From: an uncultured Collinsella sp.
GTDB taxonomy: Bacteria > Actinomycetota > Coriobacteriia > Coriobacteriales > Coriobacteriaceae
DNA length: 64,000 nt
Assembly (NCBI GenBank): GCA_900768795.1
Contig: CAAGEH010000001.1
Coordinates: forward strand, 55,091 to 119,090
Reading direction: 5' to 3'
Below the pieces are notes generated by a model that worked only from the letters and a program-made list of their open reading frames with translations, did no database searches and was not told the origin of the DNA. Position 1 is the stretch's first letter; each line of letters starts with the position of its first letter. This document shows positions 1 to 9,275 of this stretch, piece by piece. The position numbers and the translations under genes are program-made.

Positions 1-949
1 TGATCTCGGCAACGGTGTTCTCAAAGAAACGGCTGGTCATACCTGTTGCACCGACCGAACCGATTTCCTCCTTGTCCACGATGAGCGTGACGCTCGTGCG
101 CTCGGGCGCCTCGACCTCGAGCTGAGCAAGAAGCGACGGGTAGGCGCACACACGGTCGTCCTGCCCATAGCCGAGGATCATCGAACGGTCGAGACCCATG
201 TCGCGCGCAGTGCCTGCAGGTACGACCTCGATCTCCGCGGAGAGGAAGTCCTCCTCGTCGACACCGTACTGCTCGTGCAGGATGTCGAGGAAGAGCTGCT
301 TGACGGGCTCCTTGGGAGCGTCCTTGTCGTCGCCGTCGAATTTGACGGGCTTGCCGCCCACGATAACGTCGAGCACCTCGGCGTCGACTGCCTCCTTGGC
401 GGTCTTGGCCATCTGCTCGCTCGAAAGGTGAATCAGCAGGTCGGAGATCGTGAAGACCGGATCGCCCGGCTTATCGCCGATGTTGATGTCGACGACGCTG
501 CCATCTTTCTTGGCGATAACTCCCACGAGCGCGAGCGGTGACGCCACCCAGTGGTAGCTCTTGACGCCGCCGTAGTAGTGCGTGTCGAGGTACGCCATGT
601 CGCCCGCCTCGAACGCGGGGTTCTGCTTGAGGTCGAGGCGCGGCGAGTCGCAATGGGCTCCCAGGATGTTGAAGCCCTGCTCGAGCGGGGCGCGGCCGAG
701 CTCGACGAGCATGAGCGTCTTGCTGTGGTTGACGGCGTAGATCTTGTCGCCCGCCTTGAGCGCGCGACCCTCCTCGATGGCGCTCGCGAGGTCGACGTAG
801 CCTGCGGCCTTCGCCATCTCCACACCGCTGCGGCAGCACAGGCGCTCGGTCTTGTTCTTGCTGATAAACGCCTTGTAGCCCTCGCAGAGCTGCTCGAGCT
901 CCGCGACCTGCTCGGGCGTGTACTTCTTCCATGCGCAGGGACGCTCCAT
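1..949 (-). CDS. M18 family aminopeptidase (partial, C-terminus outside window)
   Basis: The frame is open from an ATG at 949 to the left edge, about 316 codons, so the C-terminus is missing. The protein begins MERPCAWKKYTPEQ. It carries the M18 zinc-ligand motif AHCDSPR near residue 97 and the later DKEEIGS motif that holds the catalytic Glu pair, both typical of dinuclear zinc aminopeptidases of the aspartyl aminopeptidase/ApeA group. These are cytosolic dodecameric enzymes that remove N-terminal residues from peptides. An AAAGGAGC ribosome site lies six bases upstream of the ATG. The gene is divergent from polA with about 127 bp between starts. Substrate preference cannot be read from the sequence. 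Confidence 0.9.
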   Translation of the reverse strand, partial: MERPCAWKKYTPEQVAELEQLCEGYKAFISKNKTERLCCRSGVEMAKAAGYVDLASAIEEGRALKAGDKIYAVNHSKTLMLVELGRAPLEQGFNILGAHCDSPRLDLKQNPAFEAGDMAYLDTHYYGGVKSYHWVASPLALVGVIAKKDGSVVDINIGDKPGDPVFTISDLLIHLSSEQMAKTAKEAVDAEVLDVIVGGKPVKFDGDDKDAPKEPVKQLFLDILHEQYGVDEEDFLSAEIEVVPAGTARDMGLDRSMILGYGQDDRVCAYPSLLAQLEVEAPERTSVTLIVDKEEIGSVGATGMTSRFFENTVAEI

Positions 950-1076
950 GGATGCTCCTTTCGTGTGTTCGAATCTGTCGATTCGATCGGTATGCCGCAA
1001 GCCATCGTAGCACGTGCGCAGACGTAAGCGTGTACACTTGGGAGAGCAACGAAACCTACTCCGAATGAGGTTGGAT

Positions 1077-3830
1077 ATGTCAGAAAAGCGCCGAACCGTA
1101 GCCGTCGTCGACGGCAACTCGCTCATGCACCGCGCGTTCCATGCGGTTCCGCCGAGCATGAACGCGCCGGACGGGCGCCCCACCAACGCGATCTTCGGTT
1201 TCCTCAACATGTTCCTCAAAATGATCGATACGTTCGACCCGGATGCCGTGGTCGTCGCGTTCGATAAGGGCAAGCCGCGCGTTCGCATGGAGATGCTGCC
1301 GCAGTACAAGGCGCAGCGCCCGCCGATGGATCCCGACCTGCACGCGCAGTTCCCCATGATCAAAGAGCTGCTCTGTAGCCTTAACGTGCCGATTCTCGAA
1401 TCTGAGGGCTGGGAAGGCGACGACATTCTGGGCACGTGCGCGCGCCTGGGAGATGAGGCCGGCTTCGACATGTACCTCGTGACGGGCGACCGCGACATGT
1501 ACCAGCTCGTGACCGAACACGTCAACGTCGTGTCCACACGCAAGGGCCTGTCCGACGTGGCGATCATGACGCCCGAGAGCGTCGACGACCTCTACCACGG
1601 AGTCACACCCGAGCTCGTGCCCGATTTCTACGGACTCAAGGGCGACACGTCCGACAACATCCCCGGCGTTCCCGGCATCGGTCCCAAAAAGGCGAGCGCG
1701 CTCATCTGCCAGTACGGCAGCTTGGACGAGGTCATCGCCCATGCCGACGAGGTTCGCGGCAAGATGGGCGAGAACCTGCGCGCGCATATCGACGACGCGC
1801 TGCTCAGCCGCAAGATCGCGACGATTCGCACGGATGCTCCCGTGGAGATCGATTTCGACGAGGCGAAATTCCCGGCGTATACGCCCGAGGACGTGAAGGC
1901 GGCGCTCGCCCCGCTCGGCATCACCGCCATGCAGGGACGATTTCTCGCGCTGCTCGGCGATGGCGTCGAGGCGGCGGGCGCTCACGTGCTCGAGCTTCCC
2001 CGGGTGATCGAGGTCGCGCCGGGTGATGGCGAGGCGCTCGCGTCCGCGCTTGGCGAGGTCGTGCGTGCGGTTGACGCGGGGGAATGGGTTTCGGCGGCGC
2101 TCGATGAGGACGAGAACGCGGGGACACTTTTCGCCGAGTCCCACCCTCTGTGGGTGACGACTTCCAAAGGCCTCTATCGGTTTGAGGATGGAGACGGGCC
2201 TGCCACGGCGGTGGGCGAGTCCGCGGGATTCGATCTCGCACACGGCGTCGTCAACGGCGTGCTGATCAGGCTCTTCGCCGCGGGTCGCGTGGCGAGCCCG
2301 GACATCAAGGGGCTCGTGCACGTGCTGTCTCCGGTCGATTCGTCCGAGCCCGAGCTCATGGAGCCGCTCGATGTCGATTCGACGCGCATTTTCGATACCG
2401 TCGTCGCTGCGTATCTGCTCGATTCCGATCGCTCCGAATTCGATGACGCCCATCTTGCCGACGCGTATCTGCAGCGCACGTTACCGCCTGCCAAGGGTGA
2501 GGACGGTGCTCCAGCCGATGCCGTTACTGCTGCCGCGCGGGCGGCGGCGCTTGCGCTCGCGCTCGTGGAGCCGCTGCGTGCGGCCATGATGCGCGAGAAC
2601 GCGGCCAATGTGTTCGACGGAATCGAGATGCCGCTCGTGCCCGTGCTCGCCAAGATGGAGCGCGCGGGCATGCTCGTCGACCCCGACCGCCTGACAGAGC
2701 TGTCGGGCGGCCTTGCGGGGCAGATTTCCGACCTCGAGGCGAAAATCCGCGAGCTCGCGGGTGACGAGACGTTCAAGATCGGCAGCCCCATGCAGCTCAG
2801 CCACGTGCTTTTTGATGTGATGGGTCTTCCCACGCGCGGACTCAAGAAGACCAAGCGCGGCTACTATTCGACCAACGCCAAGGTGCTCGGTGAGCTTGCG
2901 CGCGACTACGAGATCGTGCGGCTCATTCTCGATTGTCGCGAGAAGACCAAGATCAAGTCGACCTACCTCGATACCTTAGGGCCGCTGCGTCGCGGAGACG
3001 GACGCGTGCACACCACGTACAACCAGACCATCACCGCTACGGGCCGTCTTTCGTCGAGCGACCCCAACCTGCAGAACATCCCGACGCGCTCCGAGCTCGG
3101 TCATACGGTCAAGACGGCGTTTTCGGCAGGTGAGGGGGCGGTCTTCCTTGCGGTCGACTACAGTCAGATCGAGCTGAGGCTGCTTGCGCATCTCTCTGCC
3201 GATGAGCATCTGGTCGCAGCGTTCAACGAGGGCGAGGATTTCCATGCTGAGACCGCCGCGCGCGTGTTCGGCGTGCCGGTGGAACAGGTCACGCCCGAGC
3301 TCAGGAGCCGCGCCAAGGCGGTCAACTTTGGCATCGTGTATGGGCAGCAGGCATATGGGCTCTCGCAGTCGCTGCACATTCCCATGGCCGAGGCGCGCGA
3401 GATGATCGACCGTTACTTCGAGGCGTATCCGGGCGTGCGCACCTTCCTTGATCGAGTGGTGGCGCAGGCGAAGCAGGTCGGGTATGCCGAGACGATGTTT
3501 GGCCGCCGTCGCCATATCCCCGAGCTCAAGAGCAAGAATCCGCAGCTCAGGGGTTTTGGCGAGCGCACGGCAATGAATCACCCGATGCAGGGTACGGCGG
3601 CGGACATCATCAAGATCGCGATGGTGCGCGTTGCGGCGCGCCTGCGTGCCGAGGGCTTTGCCGCCCGTATGGTCCTGCAGGTGCACGACGAACTCGATTT
3701 CGAGTGCCCCGTCGAGGAGGTCGAGCGCCTGACTGCGATGGTGCGCGATGAGATGGAGCACGTGGTCAAGCTCAGGGTCCCGCTTATCGCGGAGGCGTCG
3801 ACGGGTACGACCTGGGCCGATGCCAAGTAG
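1077..3830 (+). CDS. polA: DNA polymerase I
   Basis: A 917-residue family A DNA polymerase that fills gaps and removes RNA primers. The N-terminal 290 residues are the 5'-nuclease (FEN) domain, starting VAVVDGNSLMHRAFHA. The C-terminus has motif A DYSQIELR (Asp about 694), motif B RAKAVNFGIVYG (Lys about 747) and motif C QVHDELDFE (Asp about 871), so polymerase activity should be intact. The middle 3'-5' exonuclease region lacks the exo I DxE and the exo III tyrosine/aspartate motifs, so proofreading is probably lost, as in several Gram-positive Pol I enzymes. ATG 1077 is chosen because GAGGTT precedes it. An in-frame ATG at 1014 would add 21 basic residues not expected in the family. Confidence 0.97.
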   Translation: MSEKRRTVAVVDGNSLMHRAFHAVPPSMNAPDGRPTNAIFGFLNMFLKMIDTFDPDAVVVAFDKGKPRVRMEMLPQYKAQRPPMDPDLHAQFPMIKELLCSLNVPILESEGWEGDDILGTCARLGDEAGFDMYLVTGDRDMYQLVTEHVNVVSTRKGLSDVAIMTPESVDDLYHGVTPELVPDFYGLKGDTSDNIPGVPGIGPKKASALICQYGSLDEVIAHADEVRGKMGENLRAHIDDALLSRKIATIRTDAPVEIDFDEAKFPAYTPEDVKAALAPLGITAMQGRFLALLGDGVEAAGAHVLELPRVIEVAPGDGEALASALGEVVRAVDAGEWVSAALDEDENAGTLFAESHPLWVTTSKGLYRFEDGDGPATAVGESAGFDLAHGVVNGVLIRLFAAGRVASPDIKGLVHVLSPVDSSEPELMEPLDVDSTRIFDTVVAAYLLDSDRSEFDDAHLADAYLQRTLPPAKGEDGAPADAVTAAARAAALALALVEPLRAAMMRENAANVFDGIEMPLVPVLAKMERAGMLVDPDRLTELSGGLAGQISDLEAKIRELAGDETFKIGSPMQLSHVLFDVMGLPTRGLKKTKRGYYSTNAKVLGELARDYEIVRLILDCREKTKIKSTYLDTLGPLRRGDGRVHTTYNQTITATGRLSSSDPNLQNIPTRSELGHTVKTAFSAGEGAVFLAVDYSQIELRLLAHLSADEHLVAAFNEGEDFHAETAARVFGVPVEQVTPELRSRAKAVNFGIVYGQQAYGLSQSLHIPMAEAREMIDRYFEAYPGVRTFLDRVVAQAKQVGYAETMFGRRRHIPELKSKNPQLRGFGERTAMNHPMQGTAADIIKIAMVRVAARLRAEGFAARMVLQVHDELDFECPVEEVERLTAMVRDEMEHVVKLRVPLIAEASTGTTWADAK

Positions 3831-3839
3831 CGACTTTGG

Positions 3840-3910
3840 CAGATGCCGGGAGCATGTGGGCATCGGAGTGCCGATCTCCTCGAGATGTCGGCACTCCGTT
3901 GCGGCATCTT
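3840..3910 (+). terminator. Nested hairpin downstream of polA
   Basis: An 11-bp perfect stem (3864-3874 with 3888-3898) sits inside an outer stem (3841-3848 with 3902-3909). The U-tract is weak, so this is a probable but not ideal intrinsic terminator separating polA from rpiB. Confidence 0.55.
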
Positions 3911-4028
3911 CAATAAATAAAATGTCTTGGGAAATCACTTGGCTTTACGCGGGCTAACTTGCGCTAATCTAAAACGAGCACAGGGGCTATGGTGCCGCGG
4001 TAGCGGCGGACAGAAAGGGCAACATCCC

Positions 4029-4502
4029 ATGAAGATCGCAATCGGTAACGACCATGCAGCCGTCGAGCTCAAGAACATCATTTCCGACCACCTGAAGGAG
4101 CGCGGCTTTGAGGTCGTCAACTTCGGTACCGACAGCACTGAGAGCTTCGATTATCCTATCGCCGGTTATAAGGTCGGTCGCGCCGTGGCAAGCGGGGAGT
4201 GCGACCTCGGCGTGCTCATCTGCGGTACCGGCGTCGGCATCAGCCTTGCCGCCAACAAGGTCGAGGGCGTGCGCGCCGTCGTGTGCTCCGAGCCGTTTTC
4301 CGCAAAGCTCAGCCGTATGCACAACAACACCAACGTGCTTGCGTTCGGTGCACGCGTCGTGGGTTCCGAGCTCGCCAAGATGATCGTCGACGAGTGGCTC
4401 GATGCCGAGTTCGAGGGCGGCCGTCACGAGCGCCGCGTCAACATGCTTAAGGAGATCGACGAGACGGGCCATCTGGCGATCGTCGACAACGGCGAAGCCT
4501 AG
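4029..4502 (+). CDS. rpiB: Ribose-5-phosphate isomerase B
   Basis: A 157-residue RpiB/LacAB family sugar isomerase interconverting ribulose 5-phosphate and ribose 5-phosphate in the pentose phosphate pathway. It begins MKIAIGNDHAAVELK with the phosphate-binding DHA motif and has the active-site loop ICGTGVGISLAANK with the catalytic Cys at residue 65. Length is normal for the family. ATG 4029 follows AAAGGGC at good distance. The upstream in-frame extension to 3927 has no family counterpart. The gene converges on a HAD phosphatase gene with a long inverted-repeat element between them. LacA/LacB-type activity cannot be excluded, but no lac genes are nearby. Confidence 0.95.
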   Translation: MKIAIGNDHAAVELKNIISDHLKERGFEVVNFGTDSTESFDYPIAGYKVGRAVASGECDLGVLICGTGVGISLAANKVEGVRAVVCSEPFSAKLSRMHNNTNVLAFGARVVGSELAKMIVDEWLDAEFEGGRHERRVNMLKEIDETGHLAIVDNGEA

Positions 4503-4533
4503 TCGAGCACCCCGTCTAATCCCACGGTATCTC

Positions 4534-4716
4534 CATCCTCCCTACCGTTTCCCTGAGTTTCTAAGATTGCGTGCGTTCGATCATGTGATGAGCGTATCGA
4601 AAATAATGAACGTTTCTGCAGGTAAAACCTATTGGAACGTTCATTATTTTTTGTTTCATGCCGCTTTGGGGCAAGGTACATAATCTTATTAAGTCAGGGA
4701 AACGGTAGGGAGGATG
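4534..4716. repeat. Nested inverted-repeat element, copy A of the GTTTCCCTGA family
   Basis: Outer arms of 34-35 bases (4534-4567 and 4682-4716) are inverted copies differing at about four positions and include CCGTTTCCCTGA. Inside, a perfect 13-bp inverted repeat AATAATGAACGTT (4602-4614) pairs with 4635-4647 around a 20-base loop. The element lies between the convergent ends of rpiB and the HAD gene. No open frame is evident. Related copies occur at 24045-24203 and 31799-31892. Confidence 0.8.
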
Positions 4717-4734
4717 GGGTGGGTGCAGTGAGCG

Positions 4735-5568
4735 CTAGGCTCCGTGGGCGGCGAGAATCGCTTCGATGACGGTGGCAACGCCTCGGTCGTTATTGCTCGG
4801 AGCGCAAAAACGCGCATGCGTGCGCATATGCTCCCCGGCGTTCGCCACAAGGTAGCTGTGACCGACCGCTTCGAGCATGGGCGCATCGTTGTAGGTGTCG
4901 CCGAACGCCGCGGCATCAGCGGGGTCGATACCGAGTTTCTCGCAGAGATGCTGCACACCGCGGCCCTTGTCGACACCGAGGTTCATCATGTCGATCCACT
5001 GGTCGTTGGTGCTGGCGGCGTAGAAATGCTTTCCGTAGCGCGGTTCGACAACTTCGTCGAAAAATTTCTTGCTCGAACCGCCGGGCAGATACAGTGCGAT
5101 TTTGTTCGAATCAACGTCGAGGGTGCAGATGTCGTCCACAAAGTTGATGGGACCGTAAAAATAGCTGACGGTCGATTCGTGCGGACGGTCGCGCTTGAGC
5201 AGATACGTTTTGTCGAACGCGCCGAGAATCGGCACGACTCCCTCGATGGAGGCGAGCTCGGAGAGCGTCTTGCGGCAGAGGTCGCGGTCGAGCACGCTCT
5301 CGTAGATGCGTTTTCCCCGATAAATGATGCTTCCGCCGTTGTCGGGGCAAAAAGCGAGCGCATCGGCATGGTCGGCAAACATCTCCATGAGCTTAGGCGC
5401 GGGGCGTCCGCTCGCCGGGCAGAACACGATACCTGCTTGCGTCATGCGCTCCACGAGCTCAACCATGTTTTCGGGTTGCGTGCCGTCGTCCGCAAGCAGG
5501 GTCTTGTCCATGTCGCAGGCGATGAGCTTGATGTTTGCCATGGAGGCATCTTCGGTGAAGGGTTGCAT
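4735..5568 (-). CDS. HAD superfamily hydrolase, Cof type
   Basis: A 277-residue haloacid dehalogenase-like phosphatase. Motif I is DMDKTLL near residue 19 (nucleophile Asp), motif II is CPASGRP, and motif IV is GDTYNDAPML, with a Cof-type C2 cap between. Such enzymes dephosphorylate sugar phosphates or cofactor phosphates in the cytosol; the substrate is not predictable. The first ATG (5568) is kept because AGGAG sits seven bases upstream. An ATG nine codons later is an alternative but has a weaker ribosome site. The gene converges with rpiB. Confidence 0.85.
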   Translation of the reverse strand: MQPFTEDASMANIKLIACDMDKTLLADDGTQPENMVELVERMTQAGIVFCPASGRPAPKLMEMFADHADALAFCPDNGGSIIYRGKRIYESVLDRDLCRKTLSELASIEGVVPILGAFDKTYLLKRDRPHESTVSYFYGPINFVDDICTLDVDSNKIALYLPGGSSKKFFDEVVEPRYGKHFYAASTNDQWIDMMNLGVDKGRGVQHLCEKLGIDPADAAAFGDTYNDAPMLEAVGHSYLVANAGEHMRTHARFCAPSNNDRGVATVIEAILAAHGA

Positions 5569-5816
5569 GCGTGTGCTCCTCGGGCCGTGTCCAAATCTGC
5601 ACCGGGATTGACCGGTGAAAAATCACGGACCCCATCATGCCACAACAGCGACCCGTCGGTGTTCTGAGCGCCTTGACTGTGAAACCTAGCAACCCAAAAA
5701 ACGCCCCTACTTCCCGGTCCGTACCTGCACCGTACGGACCGCACCCGCGCAGCCAAGTCCGCCCCAGGACCACGCTTATGACCGGAACTCCGCACCGCCC
5801 GGACCATATTCGCGCT

Positions 5817-6009
5817 GCTGCCGAAAATGGCGTCGCCCGGGCCGCACCCGCGCCGCTGCCGAAAACGCCGTCGCCCGGGCCGCTCCGCAACACCATCGCC
5901 CGGGCCGCTCCGCAACACCATCGCCACGACCGTCGCATCGTCGCGCTCGAGCAGCTTTCAAGCCATGGAAACCTTTCAAGCCATGGAAACCTCTCAAGCC
6001 ATGGAAACA
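5817..6009. repeat. Tandem repeats upstream of argG
   Basis: The 573-bp gap 5569-6141 has no credible gene. From about 5817 to 5930 a GC-rich unit containing TCGCCCGGGCCG recurs four times, two copies being a 25-base unit (ACCATCGCCCGGGCCGC and flank) repeated head to tail. From 5956 to 6009 an 18-base unit TTTCAAGCCATGGAAACC is repeated three times (5956, 5974, 5992), the last slightly diverged. The argG promoter follows immediately. A regulatory role is not shown. Confidence 0.75.
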
Positions 6010-6031
6010 TTTCCAAATTGTCAATTGGGGG

Positions 6032-6059
6032 TTGAGCCTTTTTCGCTTTAGCGTAATAT
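6032..6059 (+). promoter_or_regulatory. Predicted sigma70-type promoter for argG
   Basis: TTGAGC (6032-6037) and TAATAT (6054-6059) are separated by 16 bases. A small inverted repeat GTAAT-N7-ATTAC (6053-6069) overlaps the -10 and could be a repressor site such as for ArgR, but it is too short to assign. Confidence 0.45.
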
Positions 6060-6141
6060 AGCGAATTACTGCGAGTAAACGTCTCTCGCAGCGACATAGC
6101 AGATGCTCCAATAGCTATCAAGGGTGAAAGGAAGCACAAAC

Positions 6142-7362
6142 ATGAGCAAGGAAAAAGTCGTTCTAGCCTATTCCGGTGGTCTCGACACCTCCGTCTGCGT
6201 CAAGTGGCTGCAGACCGAGAAGAACCTCGACGTCGTCTGCGTCTGCGGCAACGTCGGCCAGGAGGAGACCGACCTCGAGGCAAAGCGCCAAAAGGCCCTC
6301 GCGCTCGGCGTCGTCGATTGCAAGGTGCTCGACCTGCGCGACGAGTTCTCCGACAAGTTCCTAACCAAGGCAATCGCCGCCAACTCCATGTACGAAAACA
6401 AATACCCGCTGCTCTCGGCACTGAGCCGTCCGCTGCTTGCCTCCAAGCTCGTTGAGGTCGCCCATGAGTACGGCGCCAAGTACGTTGCCCACGGCTGCAC
6501 CGGCAAGGGTAACGACCAGGTTCGCTTCGAGGCGGGTGTGCTCGCGCTCGACCCCGACCTTCAGGTCATCGCTCCCGTGCGCGAGTGGGACCTCAAGTGC
6601 CGCCCGGACGAGGTCGCATACGCTCACGAGCACGGTATCCCCGTTCCCGAGGGCGCCAACGACAACCCGTACTCCATCGATGACAACCTCTGGGGTCGCG
6701 CTATCGAGTGCGGACACATGGAGGATCCGTACAACGAGCCGCTCGACGATGCTTGGACGATGACCAAGAATCCCGAGGACACGCCCGACACCCCGACCTA
6801 TGTCGAGATCGATTTCGAGGCAGGCGTTCCTGTCGCCATCGACGGCAAGAAGATGAAGCTGTCCGAGCTCATCATCGCCCTCAACAAAATCTCGGGCGAG
6901 AACGGCTTCGGCCGCCTCGACCTCGTCGAGGACCGTCTCGTCGGCCTCAAGAGCCGCGAGTGCTACGAGGTTCCTGCAGCCCTCACCATCCTCACCGCCC
7001 ATAAGGCGCTCGAGGATCTCACCATCGAGGGCGATGTGCTCAAGGCAAAGCTCAATCTCGAGCACGAGTGGGCGACAACCGTCTACAACGGCAAATGGTT
7101 CAGCCCGCTCAAGAACGCGCTCGACGCCTTCATGGCCGAGACGCAGAAGTTCGTGACCGGCACCGTTCGCCTCAAGTTCTTCAAGGGCAACCTTACCGTC
7201 GTTGGCCGCAAATCGCCGTACTCGCTCTACGACTACGGTCTGGCAACCTACGACCGTGACACCACGTTCGACGAGAAGAGCGCTGCGGGCTTCATCTACC
7301 TCGACACGCTTTCGCTCAAGACCTGGTCCAAGGTCCAGGGTCCTGGTTCCAAGCAGGCATAA
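6142..7362 (+). CDS. argG: Argininosuccinate synthase
   Basis: A 406-residue enzyme joining citrulline and aspartate with ATP to make argininosuccinate, the penultimate step of arginine synthesis. The N-terminal PP-loop signature AYSGGLDTSV spans about residues 9-18, and the second family signature GCTGKGNDQVRFE is present. Length matches the family. The ATG at 6142 follows AAAGGAAG; an upstream in-frame GTG at 6124 overlaps that ribosome site and is unlikely. argH follows after 107 bp with a terminator-like hairpin in between, so the two may be partly uncoupled. Confidence 0.97.
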   Translation: MSKEKVVLAYSGGLDTSVCVKWLQTEKNLDVVCVCGNVGQEETDLEAKRQKALALGVVDCKVLDLRDEFSDKFLTKAIAANSMYENKYPLLSALSRPLLASKLVEVAHEYGAKYVAHGCTGKGNDQVRFEAGVLALDPDLQVIAPVREWDLKCRPDEVAYAHEHGIPVPEGANDNPYSIDDNLWGRAIECGHMEDPYNEPLDDAWTMTKNPEDTPDTPTYVEIDFEAGVPVAIDGKKMKLSELIIALNKISGENGFGRLDLVEDRLVGLKSRECYEVPAALTILTAHKALEDLTIEGDVLKAKLNLEHEWATTVYNGKWFSPLKNALDAFMAETQKFVTGTVRLKFFKGNLTVVGRKSPYSLYDYGLATYDRDTTFDEKSAAGFIYLDTLSLKTWSKVQGPGSKQA

Positions 7363-7387
7363 TCCTTCGCATTTGCGCATCGATCTG

Positions 7388-7424
7388 GCGGCGCTGTTGG
7401 CTTTTGGGCTGCAGCGCCGCTTTT
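7388..7424 (+). terminator. Hairpin between argG and argH
   Basis: A 9-bp perfect stem GCGGCGCTG (7388-7396) pairs with 7412-7420 and is followed by TTTT. It may terminate or attenuate before argH. Confidence 0.6.
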
Positions 7425-7469
7425 GTGTACACTTGTCACATTGAAGTTTTGAGAGTTTGGAGGTTTCCC

Positions 7470-8894
7470 ATGGCATTGTGGGGAGGCCGTTTTGAGGCAG
7501 GCGTGGCCGAGGTCACGCAGGAGTTCGGTGCGTCGCTGCCGGTCGATAAGCACCTGTACTGTCAGGATATCGCGGGGTCCAAGGCGCACGCCAAGATGCT
7601 TGCAGCGCAGGGCATCATCAGCCATGAGGACGAGGAGGCGATCGCGCACGGACTCGATGGCATCCAGGCTGATATCGATGCGGGCAATTTCACGTTCGAC
7701 ATCAACGACGAGGACATCCACATGTCCATCGAGAGCGAGCTCACGCGTCGTATCGGCGAGGCGGGCAAGCGCCTGCATACGGGTCGTTCGCGTAACGATC
7801 AGGTTGCGACCGATACGCGTCTGGGCGTCAAGGCGCTCGCCAAGCAGCTTATGGAGGCGAACCTCCACCTTCGTCACGTGCTCATCGGCACTGCCAAGGC
7901 CAACGAAGGCGTGATTCTTCCGGGCTATACGCATCTCCAGCACGCGCAACCGGTGCTCTTTGCGCACCATCTGCTCGCGTACTCTTGGATGTTCGCGCGC
8001 GACTTCGGTCGTTTGAGCGCGGCGTTCGATGCAGCCGATATGTGCCCCCTGGGAGCTGCCGCGCTTGCGGGCACGAGCTATCCGCTCGACCGTCAGATGA
8101 CGGCGTCCGAGCTCGGGTTCGCCGGCGTCATACCCAACTCGCTTGATGCCGTCTCCGATCGCGATTTCCTGCTCGACCTGCATTACGCCTCCTCCGTCAT
8201 GGCCATGCACCTTTCGCGCCTTGCCGAGGAGATCGTGCTCTGGTCGAGCTCTGAGTTCGGTTTCATCACGCTTTCCGACAGCTATTCGACCGGCTCGTCC
8301 ATCATGCCGCAGAAGAAGAACCCCGACTTCGCCGAGCTCATCCGCGGTAAGAGCGGACGCGTTTACGGCAACCTCGTGCAGCTGCTCGTAACCATGAAGG
8401 GTCTGCCGCTTGCGTACAACAAGGACCTGCAGGAGGACAAGGAGGGCGCGCTCGATACCGCGCACACGCTCATGCAGTGCCTCTCAGCCATGGCGGGTAT
8501 GATCGACACGTGGACCGTCAACGAGGACGCCATGCGCCGCGAGTGCGCCGTTGGCCATCTTGCCGCGACCGATGTTGCCGACTACCTGGCAAAACGCGGG
8601 CTGCCATTCCGTGAGGCGCACGCCGTGGTGGGCCATCTCGTTCTCACCTGCGAAAAGCGCGGCTGCAATCTCGAGGACCTGCCGTTTGAGGTCTTTGCCG
8701 AGGCGAGCCCGCTCTTTGAGCGCGACATCACCGAGGCGCTCGATATCCCCTCGATCGTCGCCGCACGTACGACTGAGGGAGGCACGGCTCCGAGCGTCGT
8801 CGCCGATCAGATGAGGAAAGCGGAGGCAAAACTCGCTGCGGACGAGGCTGTTCTTGCCGGACTGACCCCTGTGGTCGAGATGGGCGTACTGTAG
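7470..8894 (+). CDS. argH: Argininosuccinate lyase
   Basis: A 474-residue fumarase/aspartase superfamily enzyme that splits argininosuccinate to arginine and fumarate. It starts MALWGGRFEAG as usual for ArgH and carries the signature loop GSSIMPQKKNPD at about residue 275, which holds the catalytic serine. TGRSRNDQVATD, a conserved substrate-binding segment, is also seen. ATG 7470 is preceded by GGAGG. Full length and no disruptions. It completes arginine synthesis together with argG upstream. Confidence 0.97.
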   Translation: MALWGGRFEAGVAEVTQEFGASLPVDKHLYCQDIAGSKAHAKMLAAQGIISHEDEEAIAHGLDGIQADIDAGNFTFDINDEDIHMSIESELTRRIGEAGKRLHTGRSRNDQVATDTRLGVKALAKQLMEANLHLRHVLIGTAKANEGVILPGYTHLQHAQPVLFAHHLLAYSWMFARDFGRLSAAFDAADMCPLGAAALAGTSYPLDRQMTASELGFAGVIPNSLDAVSDRDFLLDLHYASSVMAMHLSRLAEEIVLWSSSEFGFITLSDSYSTGSSIMPQKKNPDFAELIRGKSGRVYGNLVQLLVTMKGLPLAYNKDLQEDKEGALDTAHTLMQCLSAMAGMIDTWTVNEDAMRRECAVGHLAATDVADYLAKRGLPFREAHAVVGHLVLTCEKRGCNLEDLPFEVFAEASPLFERDITEALDIPSIVAARTTEGGTAPSVVADQMRKAEAKLAADEAVLAGLTPVVEMGVL

Positions 8895-8991
8895 GTTTTG
8901 CCGTTGCGGGCTTTGTCTTTGGATGCGTCTGTGCCGCTGCGGACAATGCGTGCGCATCGCGCTCCGTGCGCTGCCGGGTCATCGCGTCGTT

Positions 8992-9024
8992 AAGCCGTCT
9001 CCTGCTAGGGAGGCGGCTTTTTTG
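8992..9024 (+). terminator. Intrinsic terminator after argH
   Basis: An 11-bp stem (8992-9002 with 9009-9019, one G-U pair), a 6-base loop and a run of T. The rest of the 381-bp gap 8895-9275 holds no gene; its right half is A/T-rich and presumably carries the ndk promoter. Confidence 0.85.
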
Positions 9025-9275
9025 AATCGATCCAAATCCATGCTGATTGCTGGATTCGGGCGTTGCCGTGTGTGCGCGATTTCAGCAATCCGCTGCATGA
9101 GGACGTGTCTAAAAGCGTCGCCGCTTTTTCCATACATATTAAAACGTTTCAACGAGCTATATCTCTCAAATATATCCTGCAAATATTCGGTTCAGGCAGG
9201 TTATCTGGTACGATACGTTCCAACGTCTGTGAAGGGGACTTTTAACGCAGACGAGATATATAGAAAGGTTCACAT

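Noticed and set aside
1080..2453. 457-codon minus-strand frame opposite polA
   Set aside because: A GC-rich antisense shadow; the plus strand has all polymerase motifs.
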